Of a stretch of 64,000 nucleotides of DNA, positions 54,044 through 62,460 are shown piece after piece. The notes beneath the pieces were generated by a model. It was not told the DNA's origin, did not search any database, and saw nothing but the letters and a program-made list of their open reading frames with translations. Source of the DNA: Streptomyces bicolor (GTDB taxonomy: Bacteria; Actinomycetota; Actinomycetes; Streptomycetales; Streptomycetaceae); the NCBI RefSeq assembly GCF_000719285.1, contig NZ_JOFS01000002.1, positions 248,001 through 312,000 of the forward strand, written 5' to 3'. How positions within the stretch are numbered: position 1 is the first letter of the stretch; each line of letters starts with the position of its first letter. Made by a program: the position numbers and the translations under genes.

Positions 54044-54685
54044 TCACACCGGTCGCGCGCATCCCACCGGCTTCTCGCCGCCCAGCTGGACATACAGGGC
54101 CGTCGACAACGGGCACTTGGCTCGCTTGTCGACGGCCTTGGCCACCTTGTACTGCGGCTGCTGCTTCCCCTTGCCGTCGCACGACGTCTCGCGGACCTGG
54201 CCGTCGCCCGAGCTGTAGACGCAGTCGCCGACGATGGTGCGGGGGCCGCCCCCGCCGCCGGGGTCGCCGGGGTGGGGCGGGGCGAGGTTGCGCATGCAGG
54301 CGTAGCCCTGCGGGATCGCGCCGTCGCCGTCCTCGTCGGAGCTGTGGCTCTGTTCGCTGATGTGGAGGACGAAGTCCGTGGTCCCGGGGCACAGCGGCCC
54401 GTCGCCCACCTTGCCGTCGTGCCGCGCCACGACCCGCGCCGCCGCCCGCTCACTGGTGCACGACACCTCGGTGAAGTTCGTCGTACCGAAGGAACTGCAC
54501 TCGTCGACGCCGAGGAACAGCTCGCCGTAGCCGACGGGCCGGGTCGGCGCCGCCGACTGTTCGTTCGCGGTCTCGTCGAGCCGCCCGTCCTCCTCCGCCC
54601 CCGCCGAGCTCTGGCATCCCGTCAACAACGCGGCGAGCAGCGCCAGCAACGCACAGGCCACCCCCGCAGCACATCTCCCACCCAT
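54044..54685 (-). CDS. Lipoprotein, unknown
   Basis: 213 residues. Lipobox signal (ACALLALLAALLTGCQSS) means membrane anchoring on the outside. The mature part has eight or more Cys, including ECSSFGTTNFTEVSC, PLCPGTTDF and YACMRNLAPPHPG, and an acidic start. Similar small Cys-rich lipoproteins are common in Streptomyces without assigned function. GGGGGGAG lies just before the ATG. Confidence 0.72.
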   Translation of the reverse strand: MGGRCAAGVACALLALLAALLTGCQSSAGAEEDGRLDETANEQSAAPTRPVGYGELFLGVDECSSFGTTNFTEVSCTSERAAARVVARHDGKVGDGPLCPGTTDFVLHISEQSHSSDEDGDGAIPQGYACMRNLAPPHPGDPGGGGGPRTIVGDCVYSSGDGQVRETSCDGKGKQQPQYKVAKAVDKRAKCPLSTALYVQLGGEKPVGCARPV

Positions 54686-54828
54686 CGCACTCCCCCCCCG
54701 GATACCCCCGTCCAGCGTGACCCGCCCCAGCGGGTACACGCCAGACGAGTGGGGTCCTTTGCGTCGGTTGGTGGTGAGTACGCCCGTTGTGTGGCGTACG
54801 GGCGCTACGCCCAAAGGGTCATGGGGCG

Positions 54829-56694
54829 CTACCTGCTCCCGTACGACAGCCCGTGCCCCACCGGGTAGAGCACCCGCGCCGGATCGTCCGCCCGCTGCAC
54901 CGGCACCGGCAGCCTCCCGCGCGGGGCCACCCGTCCGGCGATCACCCGTGCGGCCGCCCGCAGTTCGACGTCGGTCCAGGAGTAGGACGCCAGGTAGGCC
55001 GGGACGGCGGGCAGCTGGGCCACGTCGTACGGGTTGCGGACGGCGACCGCCACGACCGGCCTGCCGGTGGTCAGGAGCTGCTCGACCAGCGTCCTTTGCG
55101 CACTGCTCGCCGTGACGTTGTACGTCCCGACCACCACCGCGTCCACCTCCCGCGCCGCCGCGACGGCCCGGGCGATGGTGGCGGCGGAGGGCGCCGTACC
55201 GGTCGACAGGGCGGTCGCCGTGAAGCCCAGCTCGGTGAGGGCGGCGGCGAGCACGCCGGTCGGGGGTCCCGTCGTGCCGGACGGGGAGGCGGGGTCGGCG
55301 CCGACGACGAGGACCCTGGGGTGGGTACGGCGGGAGAGGGGGAGCAGCGGCCCCTCGTTGACCAGCAGGGTCGTCGTGCGCTCGGCGATGCGGTCGGCGG
55401 CCCTGAGGTGGGACGGGGTGCCGACGTTGCGGTCGACGCCGTCCTGGCTGACGTACGGCTCGTCGAACAGCCCCAGCTTCGCCTTCAGTCGCAGGATGCG
55501 GAGGATCGACTCGTCGAGCCGCGCCTCGGTGAGTTCCCCGTCCTGTACGGCCTTCAGCACGGCGTTCCACGCGATGGCCAGGGACGGTGGGTTGAGGAGC
55601 TGGTCCACACCCGCCTTGAGCGCGAGGACGGGGACGCGGTCGTCGCCGTACTTCGTCCGTACGCCCTCCATGCCGAGGGAGTCGGTCACCACCACCCCGT
55701 CGTAGCCCAGTTCCTCGCGCAGGATGCCGGTGAGGATCGGGCGGGAGAGGGTGGCCGGGTCGCCGGAGTTGTCGAGGGCCGGGACCATGATGTGCGCGGT
55801 CATGATCGAGTCGATGCCGGCGCGGACGGCGGCCCGGAAGGGCGGGGCGTCCAGCCGGTCCCACTGCTCGCGGGTGTGCGTGATGACCGGGAAGCCGTAG
55901 TGGCTGTCGACGGCCGTGTCGCCGTGGCCCGGGAAGTGCTTGGCGGTGGCCGCGACCTGCCGCGCATGCTGGTATCCGGCCACCTCGGCGGCGACCATGC
56001 CGGCCACGGCGGCCGGTTCGGAGCCGAAGGAGCGCACGCCGATGACCGGGTTGGCCGGGTTGACGTTCACGTCGGCGACGGGGGAGTAGTTCTGCCGGAT
56101 GCCGAGCGCCCTGAGTTCCCGCCCGGCGATCCGGCCGAGCGTGCGGGCGTCGGTACGGGAGCCGCCGGCGCCGATGGCCATGGCGCCCGGGAAGAGGGTG
56201 GCGGGCTCGCCGACGCGGCAGACGATGCCGTGCTCCTGGTCGGTGGAGATGAGCACGGGAAGGCCGCGGGGCTGGGTGAGGGACGCCCGCTGGATGCCGT
56301 TCGAGAGGTCGGCGATCTGGTGCGGGTCGCGGGTGTTGTGCGCCCAGGTGAAGTAGATGATGCCGCCCACGCGGTACCCGGCGACCAGCTCGGCCGCCGT
56401 GCGCACGCCGAGTTCCTTGAGGTTGGCGTCGATGTCGGCCTGGTCGGGGGCGGTCGCGGAGTGGCCGTAGACCCGCGTGACGAAGAGCTGGCCGACCTTC
56501 TCCGGCAGGGTCATCCGGGCGATGAGGGCGCGCAGTTTCCGGTCGTCCGGGGCGGCGGCGTGGGCCTGTCCGCCGAGGGCCAGAGTGGTGGTGACGCCGG
56601 CGGTGGCCGCGAGGACCGCACGTCTGGAATGTGTCGCGGTGTGTCTGGAATGTGTCGCGGTGCTTCCCGTGCTTCCCGTGCTGGTGTCGGGCAC
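54829..56694 (-). CDS. Secreted GH3 beta-N-acetylglucosaminidase (NagZ-like)
   Basis: 621 residues from GTG 56694, which has GAAGGAG 5-6 nt upstream. Tat-like signal with tandem THSRHTATHSRR before AVLAATAGVTTTLALGG. The catalytic GH3 barrel includes STDQEHGIVCRVG, the NagZ His-Asp motif KHFPGHGDTAVDSH and the nucleophile Asp in VVVTDSLGMEGV. A C-terminal GH3 second domain follows (VLVVGADPAS, VAVRNPYDVAQLP). The His in KHFPGHGD marks GlcNAc-removing enzymes rather than glucosidases. It may recycle cell-wall or chitin fragments outside the cell. Confidence 0.9.
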   Translation of the reverse strand: MPDTSTGSTGSTATHSRHTATHSRRAVLAATAGVTTTLALGGQAHAAAPDDRKLRALIARMTLPEKVGQLFVTRVYGHSATAPDQADIDANLKELGVRTAAELVAGYRVGGIIYFTWAHNTRDPHQIADLSNGIQRASLTQPRGLPVLISTDQEHGIVCRVGEPATLFPGAMAIGAGGSRTDARTLGRIAGRELRALGIRQNYSPVADVNVNPANPVIGVRSFGSEPAAVAGMVAAEVAGYQHARQVAATAKHFPGHGDTAVDSHYGFPVITHTREQWDRLDAPPFRAAVRAGIDSIMTAHIMVPALDNSGDPATLSRPILTGILREELGYDGVVVTDSLGMEGVRTKYGDDRVPVLALKAGVDQLLNPPSLAIAWNAVLKAVQDGELTEARLDESILRILRLKAKLGLFDEPYVSQDGVDRNVGTPSHLRAADRIAERTTTLLVNEGPLLPLSRRTHPRVLVVGADPASPSGTTGPPTGVLAAALTELGFTATALSTGTAPSAATIARAVAAAREVDAVVVGTYNVTASSAQRTLVEQLLTTGRPVVAVAVRNPYDVAQLPAVPAYLASYSWTDVELRAAARVIAGRVAPRGRLPVPVQRADDPARVLYPVGHGLSYGSR

Positions 56695-57119
56695 GTGCGC
56701 TCCTTCCGGAGGTGGTGCGCTGAAGGAAACTTCCGAGAAGTCACCAATAACCGGGAAGTTTCTGCCAGTCAAGGGAACGAACCGTAACCAACAAGGGGCC
56801 GCCATCGGCGCTGTTGGAGGGGGGCGCGCCGATGACGGCGTGCTGCCGGCCGTGGTGCGGCGGAGAGGGTGGTCAGCGATCGCAGCCAGCAGCGAGGGCC
56901 GACACCGCACCACGGTGACTCTCCGGCAGCTCGCGGATTGGACGGGCGGAGGTGGGGCCGGGTTCCCGGGGATGGCCGCAATCCGCGAAGTTGGTAAGCC
57001 CGGGTTCGGCGTGTTCCACGTGACGTGTGGGCAACGGACGAGGGTCCGGAGCGGGGCCGGTACGGGTCCATCCCGTGGACGTCCCGGCGCCGGCTCCGGG
57101 GCCGGGCGATCATGAGGGC
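56695..57119. promoter_or_regulatory. GH3-aroA intergenic region with promoter and inverted repeat
   Basis: On the minus strand TTGACT (56767-56772) and TATTGG (56744-56749), with a 17-nt spacer, are a good -35/-10 pair for the GH3 gene. A 9-bp inverted repeat, GAAACTTCC (56726-56734) and GGAAGTTTC (56754-56762), brackets the -10, suggesting an operator. The remaining 300 bp toward the synthase gene hold no gene I can support. Confidence 0.6.
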
Positions 57120-58355
57120 ATGCCCGTAGTCGACATCCCCGGTTCCAAGTCCATCACCGCCCGCGCCCTCTTCCTGGCGGCGGCGGCCGACGGTGTCACG
57201 ACCCTCGTACGGCCGCTGCGCTCCGACGACACGGAGGGCTTCGCCGAGGGGCTGGCCCGGCTCGGCTACCGGGTCGGCCGGACCCCGGACAGCTGGCAGA
57301 TCGACGGCCGCCCGCAGGGCCCGGCGGTTGTGGAGGCCGACGTCTACTGCCGCGACGGCGCGACCACGGCCCGCTTCCTGCCGACGCTGGCCGCGGCCGG
57401 CCACGGCACCTACCGCTTCGACGCCTCGCCCCAGATGCGCCGACGTCCCCTGGCGCCGTTGAGTTCGGCCCTGCGTGACCTGGGCGTGGACCTGCGGCAC
57501 GAGGAGCGGGAGGGCCACCATCCCCTGACGGTCGCCGCGGCCGGCGTCGAGGGCGGCGAGGTGACGCTGGACGCGGGCCAGTCGTCGCAGTACCTGACCG
57601 CGCTGCTGCTGCTCGGGCCGTTGACCCGCAAGGGCCTGCGGATCACGGTGACCGACCTGGTCTCGGTGCCGTACGTCGAGATCACGATCGCGATGATGCG
57701 GGCGTTCGGCGTGGAGGTGGCGAGGGAGGGCGACGCCTTCGTCGTCCCGCCGGGCGGCTACCGGGCGACCACGTACGCCGTGGAGCCGGACGCCTCGACC
57801 GCGAGCTACTTCTTCGCGGCCGCCGCCGTCACCGGTGGCGAGGTGACCGTCCCGGGCCTCGGTCAGGGGGCGCTCCAGGGCGACCTGGGCTTCGTCGACG
57901 TACTGCGGCGGATGGGCGCGGAGGTGTCGGTGGGCGCGGAGGCGACGACCGTGCGCGGCACGGGCGAACTGCGCGGCGTCACCGTCAACATGCGGGACAT
58001 CTCCGACACCATGCCGACCCTCGCCGCCATCGCGCCGTTCGCCTCCGGGCCGGTGCGCATCGAGGACGTGGCGAACACACGCGTGAAGGAGTGCGACCGG
58101 CTGGAGGCGTGCGCGGAGAATCTGCGGCGGCTGGGGGTGGAGGTGGCGACGGGCCCGGACTGGATCGAGATCCGGCCGGGTGCGCCGCTCGCGGGCGGTG
58201 CGGAGATCACGTCGTACGGCGACCACCGCATCGTGATGTCGTTCGCGGTGACCGGGCTGCGGGTGCCGGGTATTTCGTTCGACGACCCCGGGTGCGTACG
58301 GAAGACTTTCCCGGGCTTCCACGAGGAGTTCGGGGCGTTGCGGGCCCGGTTGTGA
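57120..58355 (+). CDS. aroA: 3-phosphoshikimate 1-carboxyvinyltransferase (EPSP synthase)
   Basis: 411 residues. Converts shikimate-3-phosphate and PEP to EPSP. Substrate-binding GSKSITARALFLAA (Lys-Ser-x-x-x-Arg), LRSDDT, YCRDGATTARFLPTL, DAGQSSQYLTALLLL, DISDTMPTLAAIAPF, RVKECDRLEA and SYGDHRIVMSFAV are all there. At the place of E. coli Gly96 the loop has Ala (residue 81 in GATT), as in glyphosate-tolerant class II enzymes. No other shikimate gene is nearby, so it may be a second copy. The ATG 57120 has only a weak ribosome site; the frame is open upstream. Confidence 0.88.
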   Translation: MPVVDIPGSKSITARALFLAAAADGVTTLVRPLRSDDTEGFAEGLARLGYRVGRTPDSWQIDGRPQGPAVVEADVYCRDGATTARFLPTLAAAGHGTYRFDASPQMRRRPLAPLSSALRDLGVDLRHEEREGHHPLTVAAAGVEGGEVTLDAGQSSQYLTALLLLGPLTRKGLRITVTDLVSVPYVEITIAMMRAFGVEVAREGDAFVVPPGGYRATTYAVEPDASTASYFFAAAAVTGGEVTVPGLGQGALQGDLGFVDVLRRMGAEVSVGAEATTVRGTGELRGVTVNMRDISDTMPTLAAIAPFASGPVRIEDVANTRVKECDRLEACAENLRRLGVEVATGPDWIEIRPGAPLAGGAEITSYGDHRIVMSFAVTGLRVPGISFDDPGCVRKTFPGFHEEFGALRARL

Positions 58356-58392
58356 CGGTAGTGGCGGTTGTTGCGGTGACGGGAGTCGACGG

Positions 58393-59052
58393 GTGAGCTT
58401 CAAGCTGGAGGGGCCGGTTCTCGAGGGCGCGCTGGTGCGGCTGGAGCCGCTGGAGCACCGGCACGCGGCGGATCTGGCGGTGGCCGCGGAGGAGGACCGC
58501 GGGACCTACGCGTTCACCTGGGTGCCGAGGGCCCATGAGGTCGGCGACTACATCGACGCACAGCTCGACCGAGCGGCGACGGGGCGGCTGGCGCCGTACG
58601 CGCAGATCTCCGTCGCCTCGGGCCGGGCGGTCGGCGCCACCTCGTACTGGGAGCCGCGCTGTTGGCGCTCCGACGACCGACTCGACGCCGTCGAGGTCGG
58701 CTTCACCTGGCTCGCCCCCTCGGCCCAGGGCACGGGCATGAACGCCGAGGCCAAGCTGCTGCTCTTCCGGCATGCCTTCGAGGAGTGGGGCGTGTCCCGG
58801 GTGGACCTGAAGACGGACGCCCGCAACGAGCGCTCGCGTGCGGCCATCGTCAGTGTGGGCGCTCGTTTCGAGGGCGTGCTGCGGAACTGGTCCCGTTCCT
58901 GGGCGCCGGGGGAGGACGGGCGGCTGCGCGACTCCGCGATCTTCTCCGTCACGGCGGAGGAGTGGCCGCAGTGCCGGGGGAGGTTGGAGAGCCGGGTGGC
59001 CGGGTTCCTGGCGCGGACCTCTCCGGCTCCCACTGGACCGGTACTGCAGTGA
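58393..59052 (+). CDS. GNAT N-acetyltransferase, RimJ/RimL type
   Basis: 219 residues with the GNAT fold. Opening GALVRLEPLEHRHAADLAVA is typical; the acetyl-CoA loop is AQGTGMNAEAKLLLF (Q-x-x-G-x-G/N variant) and the next VDLKTDARNERSRAAIVSVG is the family helix-strand. Acceptor unknown; RimL-like enzymes modify protein or antibiotic amines. GTG start with GGGAG 8 nt upstream, 37 bp after aroA, possibly one transcript. Confidence 0.85.
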   Translation: MSFKLEGPVLEGALVRLEPLEHRHAADLAVAAEEDRGTYAFTWVPRAHEVGDYIDAQLDRAATGRLAPYAQISVASGRAVGATSYWEPRCWRSDDRLDAVEVGFTWLAPSAQGTGMNAEAKLLLFRHAFEEWGVSRVDLKTDARNERSRAAIVSVGARFEGVLRNWSRSWAPGEDGRLRDSAIFSVTAEEWPQCRGRLESRVAGFLARTSPAPTGPVLQ

Positions 59053-59069
59053 TCGGAAACCATCACCCC

Positions 59070-59651
59070 ATGACCGCGTACCTCATCCTCCACGGCTGGC
59101 AGAACCACCGCCCCGAGGACCACTGGCAGCACTGGCTCGCCGACCGTCTCACCGAGCTCGGCCACCAGGTCACCTATCCGCAGCTGCCCGACCCGGACGA
59201 CCCCGAACTGGAGGTATGGCTGAGCGAGTTGGCCCGGCATCTGGACGCCCTCGACGCCGACTCGGAGCGGGTCGTGGTCGCGCACAGCCTGTCCGCCGTG
59301 CTGTGGCTGCACGCCGCGGCGCGTGGGCTGCCGGGGCTTGCCGCCGTGGACCGGGTGCTGCTCGTCGCCCCGCCGTCCGGCGCCGTGCTCGCCCGGTACC
59401 CGGAGGTCGCCGAATTCGCCCTGCCCGCCCTGGAGTTCACGCTCCCGGGGCCGACCCGCCTGGTCGCCGGCGACGACGACCCGTACTGCGAGGAAGGCGC
59501 CGGCACCGCCTACGGCGACCCCCTCGCCCTCCCGACCGACATCCTCCCCGGCGCCGCCCACCTCGACCTGGACGCCGGATACGGATCCTGGCCGGCCGTA
59601 CTGCACTGGTGCCTGGACCCCACCGCGACGATCATTGCGCGTCCGGCGTAG
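59070..59651 (+). CDS. RBBP9/YdeN-family alpha/beta hydrolase
   Basis: 193 residues. AYLILHGWQNHRPEDHWQHW opens the RBBP9/YdeN serine hydrolase fold; the nucleophile elbow is VVVAHSLSAVLWLH, Asp is in VAGDDDPYCE and His in LPGAAHLDLDAGYGSWP. Substrate unknown. An earlier GTG at 59049 would overlap the GNAT stop by 4 bp and is also possible. It converges with the MFS gene (20-bp overlap of ends). Confidence 0.82.
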   Translation: MTAYLILHGWQNHRPEDHWQHWLADRLTELGHQVTYPQLPDPDDPELEVWLSELARHLDALDADSERVVVAHSLSAVLWLHAAARGLPGLAAVDRVLLVAPPSGAVLARYPEVAEFALPALEFTLPGPTRLVAGDDDPYCEEGAGTAYGDPLALPTDILPGAAHLDLDAGYGSWPAVLHWCLDPTATIIARPA

Positions 59652-60870
59652 CCTCGCCGTTCCGCAGCTCCGGCGTGCTCGACCCGACGTAGGCCACCGC
59701 CAGTACGCACAGCAGCCCGCCCGTGACCAGGGCGGTCGCGCCGGACGACCAGCCGGCGACCACGCCGCCGCGCAGATTGCCGAGGTGCGGGCCACCCTGG
59801 CCGACGATCTGCTCGGCGGCCGTGACCCGGCCCAGCAGGGCGTCGGGGGTACGGGTCTGGACGATCGTGCTGCGCGAGACGACCGCCAGGGCGTCGGCGG
59901 CACCCGCCACCACCAGCAGCCCGAGCCCCACCCACGGGTCGGTCATCAGGCCGAACAGCGCCAGCGCCACGCCCCAGGTCGCCGACCCGCACAGCATCAC
60001 CAGGCCTGGGCGGCCCAGCCGGGTGACCGCACCCGACAGGGCCGTCGCCGTGACGCCGCCCACCGCGAGGGCGGAGAGGAACAGGCCCAGGGTGCGCGGG
60101 TTGCCGCCGAAGCGTTCGGCGTTGACCAGCGGGAAGAGACTGACCGGCATGGAGAGGATCGTGGCGGCGAGGTCGGTGATGAGCGCGCCCCGCACCACGC
60201 GGTGACCGGCCAGGAAGCGCAGACCGTCCAGGACGCCGCGCAGCCCGGCCCGCGACGGCTCGCCCTCGGGCGGCAGCGCGGGCAGGCCGAAGGCGCCGTA
60301 GAAGGCGAGACCGAAGCTCAGGGCGTCCAGCAGATAGCAGACGCCGATGCCGAACCAGCCGAGGAACAGCCCGCCCAGCGCCGGGCCGAGCAGCATCATC
60401 GCCTGACCGGTGACCTGGTTGAGGGCCAGCCCCGCCGCCACCTGCTCCTTCGGCAGCAGCCGCGGCACGAACACACCCGCCGCCGGGCCGCCGACCGCAC
60501 CGAAGCAGGCCCCGGCCGCCACGAGCGCGAGGATCCCGGCCACCGGCACGCCGCCGGTGAAGCCCTGCACCGCGAGCAGCAGCACGAACACCGCCTGCCC
60601 GACGGTGGCGACGAGGAAGATCCGCCGCCGGTCGCCCCGGTCCACCCACGACCCGGCGAGCAGACCCACGGCCACCATGGGCACCACCTGCGCCAGCCCG
60701 ACCGCACCGCTCCAGACCGCGCTGTGCGTCATGTCCCAGACCTGGTACATGACCGTCACCATGGTCATGAAGCTGCCGAGCACGGACACGGTCCGCCCGA
60801 TCAGCAGCCGCCGGAAGACGGGGGAGGTGCGCAGCGGCCGTACGTCGATCAGCGTACGGGCGAGGCTCAT
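59632..60870 (-). CDS. MFS transporter, EntS-like exporter subfamily
   Basis: 412 residues, about 11-12 membrane helices. N-terminal FRRLLIGRTVSVLGSFMTMV, loop GSWVDRGDRRRIFLVATVGQ (MFS motif A form) and SRSTIVQTRTPDALLGRVTA near helix 10 place it with the MFS_3/EntS-type drug or siderophore exporters. No substrate can be inferred; it is not next to the des genes. Start ATG 60870 without a clear ribosome site. Confidence 0.85.
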   Translation of the reverse strand: MSLARTLIDVRPLRTSPVFRRLLIGRTVSVLGSFMTMVTVMYQVWDMTHSAVWSGAVGLAQVVPMVAVGLLAGSWVDRGDRRRIFLVATVGQAVFVLLLAVQGFTGGVPVAGILALVAAGACFGAVGGPAAGVFVPRLLPKEQVAAGLALNQVTGQAMMLLGPALGGLFLGWFGIGVCYLLDALSFGLAFYGAFGLPALPPEGEPSRAGLRGVLDGLRFLAGHRVVRGALITDLAATILSMPVSLFPLVNAERFGGNPRTLGLFLSALAVGGVTATALSGAVTRLGRPGLVMLCGSATWGVALALFGLMTDPWVGLGLLVVAGAADALAVVSRSTIVQTRTPDALLGRVTAAEQIVGQGGPHLGNLRGGVVAGWSSGATALVTGGLLCVLAVAYVGSSTPELRNGEATPDAQ

Positions 60871-60974
60871 GAGGGCATGGCGGGGCGCGGAGTGGTTTTC
60901 GGCACGAGGGGGGACGCTATACGGCGGTCCGGCACCGGACCACCGAATTTCGCCTGGGCCGACTCGTTTCTCGT

Positions 60975-61775
60975 CTAGGCCGACTCGTTCAGCAGCCGCG
61001 CCAGGTGCTCCCGGCCCGCGCCGAGCAGCCCGTCGAGCGGGGCGGCGTCCTCGTACCACCGCTTCTCGTACTCCCAGCACAGCCAGCCGTCCCAGCCGTG
61101 CCGGGAGAGGACCTCCACGCACTCGGCGAGCGGCAGCACCCCGGCGCCCAGCGCGAGCGGGGTCGTGTCGTCGGCGGAGGCGATGTCCTTGACCTGGACG
61201 TAGCCGAGATACGGGGCGAGGGCGGCGTAGCTCTCCGAGGGCTGCTCGCCGCCCAGCCAGGTGTGCATGACGTCCCAGAGCGAGCCGACGTGGCGGTGGC
61301 CGACGAGGCCGAGCACGCGGATCGCGTCGGCGGCGGTGCGGTGCGAGTCGTGGGTCTCCAGCAGGATCCGTACGCCAAAGTCGGCGGCGTACTCCGCGGC
61401 CGTACCCAGCCGCCGCGCCGCGATCGCGTCCGCCGACCGCCGGCTCTGCTCGGGATCGGCGCCGGGGAAGACGCGGACGAAGGGCGCGCCGAGGTCGTGG
61501 GCGAGGTCGACGAGCCTGCGGGCCTCCTCGATCACGGGCCCGTCGTCACCGGGCGCCGCGACCCGGACGTACCCGGCCAGGCCCAGCAGCTCCACGCCGG
61601 CGGCCTTGAACTCGGCCGCGACGTCGGCCCGTTCGGCCGGGCCGAGGCCCAGGTGCACCGGCTCCTCGGGGTGGGTGCGCAGCTCCACGCCGTGATAGCC
61701 GTGCGCCGTCGCGAGGCGCAGCACGTCGGGGAGGGGGAGACCGGGGACGCCGAGGGTGGAGAACGCCAGTTTCAT
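60975..61775 (-). CDS. Sugar phosphate isomerase/epimerase (AP endonuclease 2-like TIM barrel)
   Basis: 266 residues, xylose isomerase-like barrel. Opening KLAFSTLGVPGLPLPDVLR, GYHGVELRTHPEEP, VRVFPGADPEQSRR, ILLETHDSH (metal-site Glu), GSLWDVMHTW, YVQVKDI and the end LCWEYEKRWYED (Glu). Members interconvert sugars, inositols or hydroxypyruvate. Probably cytoplasmic. Metal-binding Glu/Asp/His are kept. No pathway partners adjacent. Confidence 0.85.
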   Translation of the reverse strand: MKLAFSTLGVPGLPLPDVLRLATAHGYHGVELRTHPEEPVHLGLGPAERADVAAEFKAAGVELLGLAGYVRVAAPGDDGPVIEEARRLVDLAHDLGAPFVRVFPGADPEQSRRSADAIAARRLGTAAEYAADFGVRILLETHDSHRTAADAIRVLGLVGHRHVGSLWDVMHTWLGGEQPSESYAALAPYLGYVQVKDIASADDTTPLALGAGVLPLAECVEVLSRHGWDGWLCWEYEKRWYEDAAPLDGLLGAGREHLARLLNESA

Positions 61776-62058
61776 GCTTCTGGACCCTACTCGTCCTGGT
61801 CCAGGTCGGGCATGACCCGCGCGGGCACTTCCCGCACGACGTTCTGCGAACTCCTCCGTGGCTGATCGTTTGTGCCCGGCTCGCGTCATGTCCGTGCGCG
61901 GTATCTGCTCCACCGCGGACGGCTGCGATCGGATCGGGAACGGCTTCTCCAGAGTCGACGCCGGGTGCTCGCGGCGTCGCTATGCTGCCGGAAATCAGGG
62001 GTATGAGGCCGAAATACGGGGCCGAAATCGGCGGCGTGCGAGCGTGCGAGGGGGAAGC

Positions 62059-62460
62059 ATGCGGCTCGGTATCACCGTGCTCGACGACGACGGGGGACAT
62101 CTTCGCGCACTGCAGCGCTGGCTGCTGCGGGACCCCGACTCGGCAGGCGCGACCCTCACCCTGCGCGGCAGGAACGCGACACCGGGCGCCATGGGTCCCG
62201 GCCTGGATCTGATCGACGTCGTGCTCAGCAACGTGGTGGCCCTGGGCGGACTGCTGGTGGCCGTGGCGACCTGGCGCCAGTCGCGGGCGAACGCACCGCG
62301 CGTCCTGGTGGAACGCGAGGGCGTCACCGTGACCGTGAGCGGCACCGACGCCGAGCAGATCGAACGGCTGGTGCGCCAGCTGACCGCGCCGCAGACCACC
62401 GAACCGGGTGACGGCACCCCGGCGGCGACCGCCGCCACGCTCGACCAGCCGCGGTCATGA
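62059..62460 (+). CDS. Effector-associated constant component, EACC1-like
   Basis: 133 residues. Start ATG 62059 with GAGGGGG 5-6 nt upstream. A short charged N-part (ITVLDDDGGHLRALQRWLLR), one central hydrophobic helix (GLDLIDVVLSNVVALGGLLV, about 47-72) and a predicted cytosolic beta/alpha segment (RVLVEREGVTVTVSGTDAEQ). This is the layout described for EACC1 proteins that accompany caspase-type and other conflict-system effectors in actinobacteria. Its stop overlaps the next start by 4 bp (ATGA), so it is made with the caspase receptor. Pseudo-orthology to EACC1 is from motif memory. Confidence 0.72.
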   Translation: MRLGITVLDDDGGHLRALQRWLLRDPDSAGATLTLRGRNATPGAMGPGLDLIDVVLSNVVALGGLLVAVATWRQSRANAPRVLVEREGVTVTVSGTDAEQIERLVRQLTAPQTTEPGDGTPAATAATLDQPRS

